NCBI GenBank assembly: GCA_027624075.1
Contig: JAQBUH010000014.1
Span: forward strand, 1-50,886
Direction: 5' to 3'
Length of the DNA: 50,886 nt
From: Chloroflexota bacterium
GTDB lineage: Bacteria > Chloroflexota > Dehalococcoidia > Lucifugimonadales > Lucifugimonadaceae
The notes under the pieces: generated by a model
Database searches by the model: none
What the model was told of the DNA's origin: nothing
Seen by the model: only the letters and a program-made list of their open reading frames with translations
In this document: piece after piece, positions 34,460-43,760 of the stretch
Layout of the letters: the number at the start of each line of letters is the position of its first letter
Numbering within the stretch: the stretch's first letter is position 1
Position numbers and translations under genes: made by a program

Positions 34460-35398
34460 ATGAAGTACAGGCGGCTCGGAGCATCCGGACTGGAGGTCTC
34501 GGAGATCGGCATTGGGACCAATAACTTTGGCGGCAGGCTGGACGCCGGTCAGTCAGCGGCGGTCGTTGACGCGGCGCTGGACAGCGGCATCAACCTCTTC
34601 GATACAGCGAACATGTACTCCCACGGCGTCTCCGAGGAGTACCTCGGCAGGGCGCTCAAGAGCCGCCGGTCTGAGGCGCTGATCGCCACGAAGTTCGGGA
34701 TGCTCTGGGAGGATGGTCCGAACGGGAAGGGCGGATCGCGAAAGCACATAGTGGACTCGCTCAACGGCTCTCTGAGGCGGCTGCGGACTGACTATATTGA
34801 CCTGTACCAGATCCACCGCCAGGACCCTGACACGCCGATCGACGAGACGCTTCGCGCGCTGGATGACGCTGTCGCGGCGGGCAAGGTGCGGTACATCGGC
34901 TGTTCGAACTACGACGCGTGGCGAATCGCAGACGCAATGTGGACGTCTGAGCACTACAGGCTCGCCAGGTTCGTGAGCGCGCAGCCGGAGTATTCAATGC
35001 TTGCGCGTGACATCGAGGCAGAGGTCATGCCTGCATGCGCCAACTATGGACTTGGCATCCTGCCATACTTCCCGCTGGCGCACGGCTTCCTGACAGGAAA
35101 GTACAAACGCGGCCAGAACGTTCCGGAGGGAACGCGCCTTGCGCTGACGCCGGCCGCGCAGGGACGGAGACTGACAGACCATAATTTCGATGTGCTCGAA
35201 GCACTGGACGCGTTTGTCAGTAAGCGCGGAAAGACCCTGGTGGAACTGGCGTTTGCATGGCTGCTTGCGCACCCGACGGTCAGTTCGGTGATCGCAGGAG
35301 CGAGCAACCCCGGACAGGTTGCGCAGAACGCGACGGCGGCGGATTGGGCGCTGACTGCGGACGAGATGGCGGAGTTGGAGAAGGTCCTGGCGGGTTAG
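34460..35398 (+). CDS. Aldo/keto reductase
   Basis: A 312-residue (beta/alpha)8-barrel NADPH-dependent oxidoreductase of the YajO/Kv-beta-like group. The catalytic tetrad is visible: Asp48 (NLFDTAN), Tyr53 (MYSHGVSE), Lys78 (ATKFG) and His119 (YQIHRQDP). The C-terminal cofactor site reads SVIAGASNPGQVAQN (about 273-287). It reduces aldehydes or ketones; the substrate is unknown. GGGG lies seven to eleven bases upstream of the ATG. The divergent TetR-like gene may regulate it. Confidence 0.93.
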   Translation: MKYRRLGASGLEVSEIGIGTNNFGGRLDAGQSAAVVDAALDSGINLFDTANMYSHGVSEEYLGRALKSRRSEALIATKFGMLWEDGPNGKGGSRKHIVDSLNGSLRRLRTDYIDLYQIHRQDPDTPIDETLRALDDAVAAGKVRYIGCSNYDAWRIADAMWTSEHYRLARFVSAQPEYSMLARDIEAEVMPACANYGLGILPYFPLAHGFLTGKYKRGQNVPEGTRLALTPAAQGRRLTDHNFDVLEALDAFVSKRGKTLVELAFAWLLAHPTVSSVIAGASNPGQVAQNATAADWALTADEMAELEKVLAG

Positions 35399-35475
35399 GG
35401 AGGAAGTGATGAGCGGCCTGTGTTCTGCCGGAGCTCTGGCTGGAAAGCGCACGGGCCCTGACCTGGCCGCAGTCA

Positions 35476-37308
35476 CTACTCGACGATGATCGCACCGCTG
35501 TCCTGCGTCACCGTTTCACCGAGGACGGTCGTGTTTCGCAGGATCACCTTGCCGTTGCCACGGGCGAAGACGTTGCCACCAGACCGGCCGTCGTCACCAT
35601 GGTCCGTGCCGCGGACCTCTGAGTCGATCAGGATGATCACCGTGTCATCGTTGGCGATAACGTCGCCTGTGATCACCGTGTTCGTAATTGTCATCGTCAC
35701 GCGCTCATTGGCAGAGATCAGGTTTACGGTGCTGCCGGAGATCTCGTAGTGGGCGTCGCCACTGTTCACCGCAGACGCCGTGAAGTCGCTGTTGCGAATC
35801 ACCATCGTGTTGTTAGAGAAAGCGTTCGGCTCCCAGCCGTAGACTTTCGTGTTGATGAGCGTCAGTGAAGCGTCCGTGCCGATCTGCCAGGACCTCTCCG
35901 TATATCGTTTTAGGGCGAGTTCGTCCATTTCGATGGTCTGATCCTGCCACGGTAGTCCGGCGATGACCCCGATTGTGATGGCGTCCGAGTCCCGAATCGT
36001 GATGTTTGCGCCGGGCAGTATGTTGATGCCCCATCCATCGACCGTCACGTCCCGCAATGACAGCGCGAACGCGATGCCATTATCCGGGTCTGGCCCAAAG
36101 CTAAACGTATCGATGGCCGTGGGCAGCGACGTGTCGATCGTCGAGTTTTGCGGGAAGCAGAACTCGATCTCGAGCGTGTCTGAGTCGGTGACACTTACGT
36201 TTGAGCCGTCACAGACAGTGCCGCTGAACGTGTCCCAGTTCACCACCTGTATCGAAGATGTTCCGGACATGAAGTTCCATGTATTGCAGCTGCCTCTGAT
36301 CGGCTCCATGCCGTCCGCGATCAACGAAGCGGTGTCGAACAAGCTCCAGTTGAACGAGCCTGAGCAATTCGTGCCGATCGACGAGTCCTCGATGACGATC
36401 TTGCTGTTTCCAGTTGCAGTGACGCCGTACTGGAATGCAAAGTCCTTGACATGCTGGATAAAGGAGTTGCGAATGACGAGGCGGGCGTTACCTGAAAGGG
36501 TGATGTTGCCCGTGTGCAGGAACATGGTGTCTTCGATCACCATCTCCTGGTCACCGGACAGAACGATGTCACCGATTCGCTCGACGAGCCGTCCAAAGAT
36601 ATGGAACTGCGCTTCGCCTGGGTCGGAGTCGAGCATCCCGGCGCGGGTGTTGACCACTCGCAGTGTGGCGGATTCTGAGATGGTTAGCGGCACCGTGTAT
36701 GTGGCGCCATTGCCTGCCGTTGGCAGCGTGCCGTCCAGCGTGTATCGAACAGTTACGCCGGGTTCGTTCGTGGCGATTGCGACGGTCTGCGGCTCGCCGA
36801 AAGCGCCGCCGCGATTGCTGATCTGCGGCGGGTCGAGCTGGTGCTTGATGAGAACGTAATCGGCAGAAGACTCGCTGGACGCGAGACCGCCTGAGTTGAG
36901 GGCAATGGCGCGGACGCTTGCAGCGTCGAACAGGGTGAAAGGTCCTGAGTAGGTGAGCGCCGAGCCGCTGACAGGGTCTGAGCCGTCGGTGTTATAGCGA
37001 ATAGACGATGCGTCATTTGAGAACAGCTCAATCGTCAACGGGCCGTCGTGCTCGCCAGGGTCGTGGGAGAAGGTGACGGGCTCTGGCCGGATCTGCGTCA
37101 CCGGGCCGGTAACGGTTGTCCCGGGTGTCGAATCGGCACTCGTTATCGGCTGGACAGTCGGAAGCGTAATACCGGTCGTAGGCCGTGAGTCTGCTGTTGA
37201 CTGACCGACAGGCGATTCGGACGCGTCGACGCCGCACGCAACTGCAATGGTCGATGCGATGATGAGAAAGCCGATAAACGCCCTTGAGATTGGCATGATG
37301 CAGACCAT
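35476..37308 (-). CDS. Lipoprotein with two chitobiase C-terminal-like domains and beta-helix-like repeats
   Basis: About 610 residues from the ATG at 37308. The signal AFIGFLIIASTIAVAC gives a lipidated Cys25. After a Thr/Pro-rich linker come two CHB_HEX_C-like domains (about residues 83-155, IRYNTDGSDPVSGSALTYSG; and 163-238, VRYTLDGTLPTAGNGATYTV). The remaining ~370 residues consist of short strand repeats (ITLSGNARLVIRNSFIQH, NSKIVIEDSSIGTNC, TMVIRNSDFTAS) that suggest a right-handed beta-helix. No catalytic motif is evident. It is probably a surface protein binding glycans or other polymers. The frame is open to 37629, but that part lies antisense to glpK and is excluded. Divergent from glpK. 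Confidence 0.82.
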   Translation of the reverse strand: MVCIMPISRAFIGFLIIASTIAVACGVDASESPVGQSTADSRPTTGITLPTVQPITSADSTPGTTVTGPVTQIRPEPVTFSHDPGEHDGPLTIELFSNDASSIRYNTDGSDPVSGSALTYSGPFTLFDAASVRAIALNSGGLASSESSADYVLIKHQLDPPQISNRGGAFGEPQTVAIATNEPGVTVRYTLDGTLPTAGNGATYTVPLTISESATLRVVNTRAGMLDSDPGEAQFHIFGRLVERIGDIVLSGDQEMVIEDTMFLHTGNITLSGNARLVIRNSFIQHVKDFAFQYGVTATGNSKIVIEDSSIGTNCSGSFNWSLFDTASLIADGMEPIRGSCNTWNFMSGTSSIQVVNWDTFSGTVCDGSNVSVTDSDTLEIEFCFPQNSTIDTSLPTAIDTFSFGPDPDNGIAFALSLRDVTVDGWGINILPGANITIRDSDAITIGVIAGLPWQDQTIEMDELALKRYTERSWQIGTDASLTLINTKVYGWEPNAFSNNTMVIRNSDFTASAVNSGDAHYEISGSTVNLISANERVTMTITNTVITGDVIANDDTVIILIDSEVRGTDHGDDGRSGGNVFARGNGKVILRNTTVLGETVTQDSGAIIVE

Positions 37309-37485
37309 GTTCGTCCGGATACTGTACGAGCGGGTGTGGGTAGACCGAACTCGCGTCAGGGCTGAACGCCGCAGGCTGGATATGCAGGTCGAGAGACACG
37401 CGCTGTGTCCGCCTTGCGCTAATCTGGGCGGCGCAAGTCTGGCGACGTGTTGCGCGCCGCTGTCCGCTATCCGGGAGACGACCAC

Positions 37486-38985
37486 TTGCCAGAATCCCCA
37501 CGAATTCTCGCTATAGACCAAGGAACAACCTCGACCAGGGCCATCGTCTTCGACGGCGACGCGCGGCCAGTCGGGTCGGAACAGGTCGAACTGAGTCAAC
37601 ACTTCCCGCAGCCAGGATGGGTTGAGCACGACCCACTGGAGATCCTCGACAGCGCGCTGGACATGTCGAAAGCGGCCGTCGCAAAGGCGGGGATCGGAAT
37701 GCAGGACCTGACCTGCGTCGGCGTCACAAACCAGCGTGAGACGACCCTTTTGTGGGAGCGGGACTCGGGCAGGCCGCTCGCCAACGCAATCGTCTGGCGT
37801 GACCGCCGCACCTCGGAGGTCTGCAAGGGACTTGAGCTACGCGGGCTTGGTGAAGAGGTTCGGCAGATCACCGGGCTTGTGCTCGATCCGTACTTCTCTG
37901 CGACGAAGCTCAGGTGGCTGCTCGACGCTGTGCCGGACGGTCAGCGCAGAGCCGAGGACGGTGAGATCTGCTTCGGCACGGTGGACTCATGGCTGATCTA
38001 CCGGCTCACGGGAGGCGCGTCGCACGTCACAGACGTCACCAACGCCTCTCGCACGATGTTATTGAACCTCCACGACCTGCAGTGGGACCCTGAGATGCTC
38101 TCCCTGTTCGATATTCCGCGCCAGATGCTGCCGGAAGTGCTGCCGTCTGCGGCGGACTTCGGAGTGACAAGTGGAGACGTGCTTGGCGCGGAGGCTCCGA
38201 TTACCGGGGTCGCGGGTGACCAGCACGCCGCGCTTTACGGTCAGGCCTGCTTCGAGCCGGGAATGACCAAGTGCACTTACGGCACCGGCGCGTTCGTCCT
38301 GACAAACACAGGGAGCAGGGTCGCCGGGTCAAAAGAGGGCGGCCTGCTTGCGACGATGGGGTTCCAGGTCGGCTCGAAGCGTGTGTACGCGCTTGAGGGC
38401 TCTGTATTTTCGACCGGAGCGACCGTGCAGTGGCTGCGAGACGGTCTCGGCGTGATCGAACATGCCATCGACACGGAACTGCTTGTGATGGAGACCAGCG
38501 GCAATGACGGCGTGTACCTTGTGCCCGCGTTCGCCGGGCTGGGCGCGCCGCACTGGGACGCCTCGGCACGCGGCGTGATCGTCGGTCTGACACTGGGCAC
38601 AGGCAAGGCCCACATTGCGCGAGCGGCGCTCGAGTCGACGGCTTACCAGGTGAAGGATGTGATCGACGTGATGGACAACGTCGCAGGCAGGCGGAGGACG
38701 AACAGGCCGCTGCGTGCAGACGGCGGTCAGACGGCGAACGGCTTCCTGATGCAGTTCCAGGCGGACATCTTGGACCGGCCTGTCGAGGTGGCTGCGGTGC
38801 AGGAGACGACTGCGCTTGGCGCGGCGTTCCTGGCAGGCCGTGGAGCCGGTGTCTGGCGCAGTGACGCTGAGATCGCCGGTCTGTGGCAGGCGGCGGAGAC
38901 GTATGAGCCGCGCATGGGCGATGGAGAGCGGTTGCGCCTGCACGCCGGCTGGCTTAATGCGGTGCGCAAGGCGATGACGCTGTAG
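37486..38985 (+). CDS. glpK: Glycerol kinase
   Basis: A 499-residue FGGY-family kinase that phosphorylates glycerol to sn-glycerol 3-phosphate. The family motifs are clear: RILAIDQGTTSTRAIVFDGD at the N-terminus, VTNQRETTLLWERDSGRPLANAIVWRD-type glycerol site, and GVAGDQHAALYGQ plus CTYGTGAFVLTNTG in the second ATPase segment. I start at TTG 37486, where GGGAGA lies seven bases upstream. The frame also opens at 37447, but those residues do not fit the family. No glpF, glpD or transporter gene is adjacent, so glycerol uptake must be encoded elsewhere. Confidence 0.95.
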   Translation: MPESPRILAIDQGTTSTRAIVFDGDARPVGSEQVELSQHFPQPGWVEHDPLEILDSALDMSKAAVAKAGIGMQDLTCVGVTNQRETTLLWERDSGRPLANAIVWRDRRTSEVCKGLELRGLGEEVRQITGLVLDPYFSATKLRWLLDAVPDGQRRAEDGEICFGTVDSWLIYRLTGGASHVTDVTNASRTMLLNLHDLQWDPEMLSLFDIPRQMLPEVLPSAADFGVTSGDVLGAEAPITGVAGDQHAALYGQACFEPGMTKCTYGTGAFVLTNTGSRVAGSKEGGLLATMGFQVGSKRVYALEGSVFSTGATVQWLRDGLGVIEHAIDTELLVMETSGNDGVYLVPAFAGLGAPHWDASARGVIVGLTLGTGKAHIARAALESTAYQVKDVIDVMDNVAGRRRTNRPLRADGGQTANGFLMQFQADILDRPVEVAAVQETTALGAAFLAGRGAGVWRSDAEIAGLWQAAETYEPRMGDGERLRLHAGWLNAVRKAMTL

Positions 38986-39267
38986 TCTGGCGGGCGCGTC
39001 GGGCAGCTATGGCTGAATGCTGCAGCCATTGCCGGAATTCGCCGCCGTCTCCGCTCACGGGCCGCTCGCAGGCCGGTCCTGTGGCGATACATATATGTTT
39101 CTCCGTTGCTGGCAGGGCCGTGGTGAGCCGTGTGCGAGGACGGCGGCGCATTTGTGTCGGAGGCCGGCTCATGGCGAGGAAAGGTATAGCTGATCGGTCG
39201 ATACATACACACCTGGTGACGCCCCCAGATGCCCTGATCGCCAGCGCCAGACGCCGCACGCCGATGG

Positions 39268-39559
39268 TTACCTTGTGATTGTGAACGGAGCGTGAAGCGC
39301 CTCGGCGTCACCGTCATACGGTTCTGCCAGGACATCGCTGACGGTTGACCCTTGAGGCCCTTTCCGCAGCTTCTCATGCAACTGGTCGAGTACCTCTGGC
39401 AGGCCGCCAGCCACGACCTCCACCGAGCCGTCTGCCGTGTTGCGCACATGGCCGCGCAGCCCCAGCAGGCTCGCCTCTCGATGTACATACATCCTGAAGC
39501 CGACGCCCTGGACGCATCCCGCGCACGGTCCAGCGCCGGGCTTCAGCGCCCGCTATCAC
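39268..39559 (-). pseudogene. acyP: Acylphosphatase gene interrupted by a single-base frameshift
   Basis: The frame ending at 39268 encodes VQGVGFRMYVHREASLLGLR and then GHVRNTADGSVEVV, clear acylphosphatase sequence including the phosphate-binding GVGFR and the catalytic Asn in VRNTADG. In that frame no ordinary start exists before GVGFR. The missing first strand (MIAGAEARRWTVRG) is in another frame starting at GTG 39559. Removing one base of the CCC at 39518-39520 joins them as RRWTVRGCVQGVGFR, giving a normal 96-residue protein. The GTG overlaps the ctaG stop as GTGA, so the gene was translationally coupled to the oxidase operon. It is either a true frameshift or a sequencing error in a C-run. 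Confidence 0.85.
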
Positions 39560-40512
39560 AGGCCGTCCTTGCCGGGGCGCTTTTGCAGCGTGCCACCTCT
39601 CGGAGGCCTCGGGCCCCGCCTTGCGGCCGGACCGCGGCGCGTTGTGACAGCGTCCTCAGACTCCTTTGACGCCCATGTGAAGAAAATGGCGGTGAGCGCC
39701 GCCAGGTACAGGGCGTTGCCGGGGAGCCACAGTATGAGACCGGCCATCGTCTGGTCCTCAAGTGCTGTCATGCCCCAGTGCGCCGGGGTGTCCAGGTAGC
39801 CGTCGTAAATGACGCTGCGGGAGAGGGTGATGATCGACGCCAGCACGGCGGTCGGCGTGACGACGGAGAGCAGGTAGAGCATACGTTGCGGGTACGAGAG
39901 CTTTGAGCGCACAGGCGCAGGGCCGATGATGGGCCACCAGAAAAGCGAAGCGCTGGCGAAGAACGTGAAGTGCTGAAGATAGTGAATCCAGGTATTCTCG
40001 AGCGCCGCCGAGAAGAGGGCCGGCGCGTGCCACGCATAGAGCGTGCCCATGAAGAGCGGGACCGTGATGCGCGGGTCTATCAGCCAGCGGAGCGACCGTA
40101 TGACGATGCCGTCGCTGCGCAGCAGCTCGCCTGCGCCCTGCCGTATCGTCTCGGGCATCGACCACAGGTACGCTGGCATTGGGCCCGCGAGCAGCAGCAG
40201 CGGCGCGCCGATCATCGAAATGAGCAGGTGCTGGATCATGTGGAGCCAGAACGCCTCTCCGGCAAAGGCGTCGAATGGGCCTGCGAGCGCGATGTAGATG
40301 ACGGCGAACCCGGCAACGCCGGCGTAGACGCGTTTCGACTCCAGCGGCGACACATGGGCGCGGGTGGAGAGGCGGGCGAGGCCGATCAGGTACGCGGCTG
40401 CAAAGACGAGGACAAGGAGGGCAAACGGGTCACCGGGCTCCCATCGGCTGATCAGGTCGCCGAACGTCTGCGCTGAGTCTGGGTCGGTCACGGCGGACTT
40501 GGCCTCCGGCAC
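39556..40512 (-). CDS. ctaG: Cytochrome c oxidase assembly factor CtaG (caa3 type)
   Basis: A 318-residue polytopic membrane protein of the Bacillus-type caa3_CtaG family, needed for maturation of the oxidase copper site. Motifs seen are GFAVIYIALAGPFDAFAGEA, FWLHMIQHLLISMIGAPLLLLAGP (with the paired His of the family), LMGTLYAWHAPALFSAAL-like and HYLQHFTFFASASLFWWP. About seven hydrophobic helices are apparent. The start is GTG at 40512. It follows the subunit IV gene and is the fifth gene of the oxidase operon; its stop overlaps the acylphosphatase start. Confidence 0.92.
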   Translation of the reverse strand: MPEAKSAVTDPDSAQTFGDLISRWEPGDPFALLVLVFAAAYLIGLARLSTRAHVSPLESKRVYAGVAGFAVIYIALAGPFDAFAGEAFWLHMIQHLLISMIGAPLLLLAGPMPAYLWSMPETIRQGAGELLRSDGIVIRSLRWLIDPRITVPLFMGTLYAWHAPALFSAALENTWIHYLQHFTFFASASLFWWPIIGPAPVRSKLSYPQRMLYLLSVVTPTAVLASIITLSRSVIYDGYLDTPAHWGMTALEDQTMAGLILWLPGNALYLAALTAIFFTWASKESEDAVTTRRGPAARRGPRPPRGGTLQKRPGKDGL

Positions 40513-40611
40513 AGGCGGTGTGCATTCCGGCGTTGGGTTGGGCTGCGCTGGTTCAGTTTACGTACGAAAGTGATCGCCGTGCCGGCCGCCGGGCGCCACC
40601 GGAGACCCGGT

Positions 40612-41055
40612 TTAACCGACGCCGTGGTGCCGCTGCAACAGGAGCAAGGCCAGGAAGACGCCTACTCCCAGTCCCATCGACGCGCCGAAGATCCATGCGT
40701 AGTACTTGCGCTCGAAGCGGAGGTGCATGAAGAACGCAACGACCATCGTGAACTTGACTGTCGAAAGCGCAAGCATGATGGCGTTCCGGCCGGAGTCGCC
40801 GAATGCCTCGATCGAAAAGAGCCGCCACTCAAGAAACGTGAAGATCGAGAGAATGACCGCAATCACAAGGTAGCCGCGCACAGACGCGTGCGAGACGCCG
40901 GCATAGGTCACCCAGTCCATGACCTGCCTCAGCCACGGGCCGCCTACCGGTCCCTCGTACGGCGGGTTGGGCTGCTCTTGCGCAGTCTTGGGGAGGTTCC
41001 ACCAGCCCTTGCCGTCATGGGTGGTGAAACTGCTTGGCTTGCTTTCTTCAGGCAT
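40612..41055 (-). CDS. ctaF: Cytochrome c oxidase subunit IV
   Basis: A 147-residue protein with a hydrophilic N-terminus of ~55 residues and three membrane helices (YLVIAVILSIFTFLEW, ALSTVKFTMVVAFFMHLRF, IFGASMGLGVGVFLALLLL). The FFMHLRFE motif between helices two and three is the mark of prokaryotic subunit IV (COX4_pro). The subunit is not catalytic and helps stabilise the complex. It lies in the operon between subunit III and ctaG. Confidence 0.9.
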   Translation of the reverse strand: MPEESKPSSFTTHDGKGWWNLPKTAQEQPNPPYEGPVGGPWLRQVMDWVTYAGVSHASVRGYLVIAVILSIFTFLEWRLFSIEAFGDSGRNAIMLALSTVKFTMVVAFFMHLRFERKYYAWIFGASMGLGVGVFLALLLLQRHHGVG

Positions 41056-41092
41056 TCGTTAAGAGCTTCTCAGTTTGTTGTTGGCCGAGCCG

Positions 41093-41752
41093 TTATCCGT
41101 GGAGAAATGGCGGGGCGCCGGGAGGCGCGCCGTCGTTTGCCGTCACGAGGTAGATGACGGTGAAGATTACGATCCAGACGATGTCGACGAAGTGCCAGTA
41201 CAGACCCGCGATCTCGAGGTCGAGTGAGTTGTCACTGCGCAATGTGCCTTTAAAGTGCCCGAACAGCAGGATCAGCAACCACAGGACGCCGATCGTCACA
41301 TGGGCTCCGTGGAAGCCTGTGAGGATGAAGAACGTGGTGCCGAACAGGTTGGTGCGCGGGGTTAACCCTTCATTGACGAAGGTCCAGAACTCGAACACCT
41401 GGAACCCGATGAATACCAGCCCGAGGGCCGCGGTCATGAAGATCCAGAACCGTCCGGGGTTCTTGCTGCCTTCGCGAACATAGTGCAACGCCAGCACCAT
41501 CGCCAGGCTGCTCATCAGCAGGACGAAGGTGGAGATGGTCGTTATTGGGACGTCCACGATGTTTTCCGGGTACGGGCCAACCAGGCTGCGGTTCCTGTAC
41601 ACGAGGTACGTGGCAATGAACGAGCCGAAGAACATCACGTCTGAGCCCAGGAAGGCCCACATGAGTAGCTTGCGGTTGCTGAGGCCCGTCGACGTGTTGT
41701 ACGTCGTGTCGTGGACCTCTGCGTGATATTCGGTTACTGCCTGCTGAGCCAA
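41093..41752 (-). CDS. ctaE: Cytochrome c oxidase subunit III
   Basis: A 219-residue integral membrane protein, the five-helix type of subunit III. Family features are KLLMWAFLGSDVMFFGSFIATYL (first helix), the conserved Glu in QVFEFWTF, TGFHGAHVTIGVLWLLILL with the conserved His residues, and the C-terminal GLYWHFVDIVWIVIFTVIYL. It shapes oxygen and proton delivery to subunit I. The start is TTG at 41752 with no strong SD. It is third in the operon. Confidence 0.95.
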   Translation of the reverse strand: MAQQAVTEYHAEVHDTTYNTSTGLSNRKLLMWAFLGSDVMFFGSFIATYLVYRNRSLVGPYPENIVDVPITTISTFVLLMSSLAMVLALHYVREGSKNPGRFWIFMTAALGLVFIGFQVFEFWTFVNEGLTPRTNLFGTTFFILTGFHGAHVTIGVLWLLILLFGHFKGTLRSDNSLDLEIAGLYWHFVDIVWIVIFTVIYLVTANDGAPPGAPPFLHG

Positions 41753-41802
41753 GTTAGCCGTTCCAGTCGATCAATTTAATGGCGAGCCGTTTGGCGCCGT
41801 TA

Positions 41803-43749
41803 TCAGTGCTCTACGTCTGGCGCCGGGTCGTTTACCGGCTCCAGCGACCATCCAATGAGGCCCCACATACCGATCACTCCGCCGAGCACGATCACCCAGT
41901 TGCCCGCCATGAGGCCGCCCATACCGAGCGTGATGCCAGCCGCGAGCATTATCGGGTAGTAGGACATGTCTGGCAGGTGGATGCCGTGGCCGCCATGATC
42001 GTCGTGGTGGCCGTCTTCTGCGCCGCCTGAGGGAGCGGCGCCGGTCTCCGGGTCGAACATCATGTCATCGTCGTCCTGCGCGCCTGAGGGAGCGATAGCG
42101 TGGACGTGGCCCTCTTCGTGCTGCTCAGGGTACTTCTGGTACCAGAAGTCGTCCCGGTACTGGACCTGTGGGATCTCAGCGAAGTTGAAGTGGGGCGGCG
42201 GCGATGGGATAGACCACTCGAGAGTGCGAGCGTTCCACGGGTCGTTTCCTGCCATCACCTTGTTTCGCCTGCTGTACCAGATGTTGAACAGGAAGATCAG
42301 TATTGCGAGTGCAATGATGTAACCGCCGACGGACGCGATGGCGTTCAGGCTCTCCCAGCCCTGGTCTGAGGAGTATGTGAAGATCCGGCGGGGCATTCCG
42401 TCCAGGCCCAGCCAGTGCAAGGGCGCGAACTGCAGGTTGAAGCCCAGCAGCGTGAAGAACCACATCACGATGCCGATCTTATCGTTCAGCATCCACCCGG
42501 TCATCTTCGGCCACCAGTAGTAGATGCCACTGAAAATCCCCATGAGAGAGCCGCCGAACAGCACGTAGTGGAAGTGGGCGACTACGAAATACGTGTCCTG
42601 CTGCTGCGCGTCGCTCGGAGCCGCCGCGTGCATTACGCCGCTCAGGCCGCCGATTGTGAACATGGCAATGAACGAGATGGCGAACAGCATCGGCGTGTTG
42701 ATCTGGATCGAGCCTCTGACCATCGTCGCCATCCAGTTAAGGATCTTGACACCGGTCGGGATAGCGATTGCCATCGTCGATATCGCGAACGCGGAAGTGG
42801 CGGCAGGTCCCAGGCCCACTGTGAACATGTGGTGCGACCACACGAACCAGCCAAGGAAAGCAATGGAGATACCGGAGAATATGACGAACGGGTATCCGAA
42901 CAGAGGCTTCCGGGAAAACGTGGGAATGATCTCCGAAACGATACCCATGGCAGGGAGGATCAGGATGTAGACCTCTGGGTGGCCAAAGAGCCAGAACATG
43001 TGCTGCCAGAGGACAGGGTCGCCGCCGCCGAGCGAGTTGTAGAAGTTGGTGCCGTAGAGGCGGTCGCTTCCGATCTGTATGAGGGCGACGCCGATAACCG
43101 GGATGGCGAGCACCAGCAGGATCGACGTGATGAGCGTCATCCATGTGAAAACGGGCAGCTTGAACATGGTCATGCCAGGCGCACGCATGTTGAAGATGGT
43201 GACGACGAAGTTCAGGCCGGCTGCTATCGAGGCTACACCGAGCACGCTCAGCCCAATGGCCCAGAACGTCATGCCGGAGCCGGTGTTGAAGGTGATGCCG
43301 GAGTTGGGCGCATAGCCGAACCAGCCGCCGCTTGGCGAGTCGCCTGTGAACCAGCCGACGTTGAGGAGCAGTCCGCCAAACAGAAACAGCCAGAAGCTGA
43401 GTGCGTTCAGGCGCGGGAACGCAACGTCTCTTGCGCCGATCTGCAGCGGCACAAACCAGTTGAAGAAGGATGCGCTTAACGGCATCACGACGAGGAAGAC
43501 CATCGTGGTGCCGTGCATCGTGAAGAGCTGGTTGAAGGTGTCCGGATCGATAAGCGTGCTGTCCGCGGTCGCAAGTTGCGTGCGGATAAGGAGCGCCTCG
43601 ATGCCGCCGACGAGGAACCACAGGAAGGCCGTGATTCCGTACAGCGTCCCGATGCGCTTGTGATCGACGGTTCCGATCCAGCTCCAGATGCCGCTTGCGC
43701 TCCTGGGCCGGTCGAATATCCGCGGTATTGTCAGCGTTGTCGTCGTCAC
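41803..43749 (-). CDS. ctaD: Cytochrome c oxidase subunit I with C-terminal extension
   Basis: A 648-residue haem-copper oxidase catalytic subunit. The low-spin haem ligand is in LFTMHGTTMVF, the CuB/Tyr motif in GHPEVYILILPAMG, CuB His-His in WSHHMFTVG, and haem ligands in VAHFHYVLFGGS. HPEVY indicates an A-type oxidase. The usual protein ends near SPPPHFNF; here residues ~524-648 are extra, with an acidic/His-rich linker (DDDDMMFDPE, GHHDDHGGHGIH) and two more membrane helices (MLAAGITLGMGGLMAG, WVIVLGGVIGMWGLIGW). The extension may replace or add a small subunit. Start GTG at 43749 with GGAGG upstream, 11 bases after the subunit II gene. Confidence 0.96.
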   Translation of the reverse strand: MTTTTLTIPRIFDRPRSASGIWSWIGTVDHKRIGTLYGITAFLWFLVGGIEALLIRTQLATADSTLIDPDTFNQLFTMHGTTMVFLVVMPLSASFFNWFVPLQIGARDVAFPRLNALSFWLFLFGGLLLNVGWFTGDSPSGGWFGYAPNSGITFNTGSGMTFWAIGLSVLGVASIAAGLNFVVTIFNMRAPGMTMFKLPVFTWMTLITSILLVLAIPVIGVALIQIGSDRLYGTNFYNSLGGGDPVLWQHMFWLFGHPEVYILILPAMGIVSEIIPTFSRKPLFGYPFVIFSGISIAFLGWFVWSHHMFTVGLGPAATSAFAISTMAIAIPTGVKILNWMATMVRGSIQINTPMLFAISFIAMFTIGGLSGVMHAAAPSDAQQQDTYFVVAHFHYVLFGGSLMGIFSGIYYWWPKMTGWMLNDKIGIVMWFFTLLGFNLQFAPLHWLGLDGMPRRIFTYSSDQGWESLNAIASVGGYIIALAILIFLFNIWYSRRNKVMAGNDPWNARTLEWSIPSPPPHFNFAEIPQVQYRDDFWYQKYPEQHEEGHVHAIAPSGAQDDDDMMFDPETGAAPSGGAEDGHHDDHGGHGIHLPDMSYYPIMLAAGITLGMGGLMAGNWVIVLGGVIGMWGLIGWSLEPVNDPAPDVEH

Positions 43750-43760
43750 CCGGTCCTCCG

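Noticed and set aside
34180-34524. 114-residue plus-strand frame before the aldo/keto reductase
   Set aside because: It overlaps the start of the reductase in another frame and shows no domain or coding-like composition.
37309-37629. N-terminal extension of the beta-helix lipoprotein
   Set aside because: It runs antisense through the start of glpK, has no homology, and would bury the lipoprotein signal behind 107 residues.
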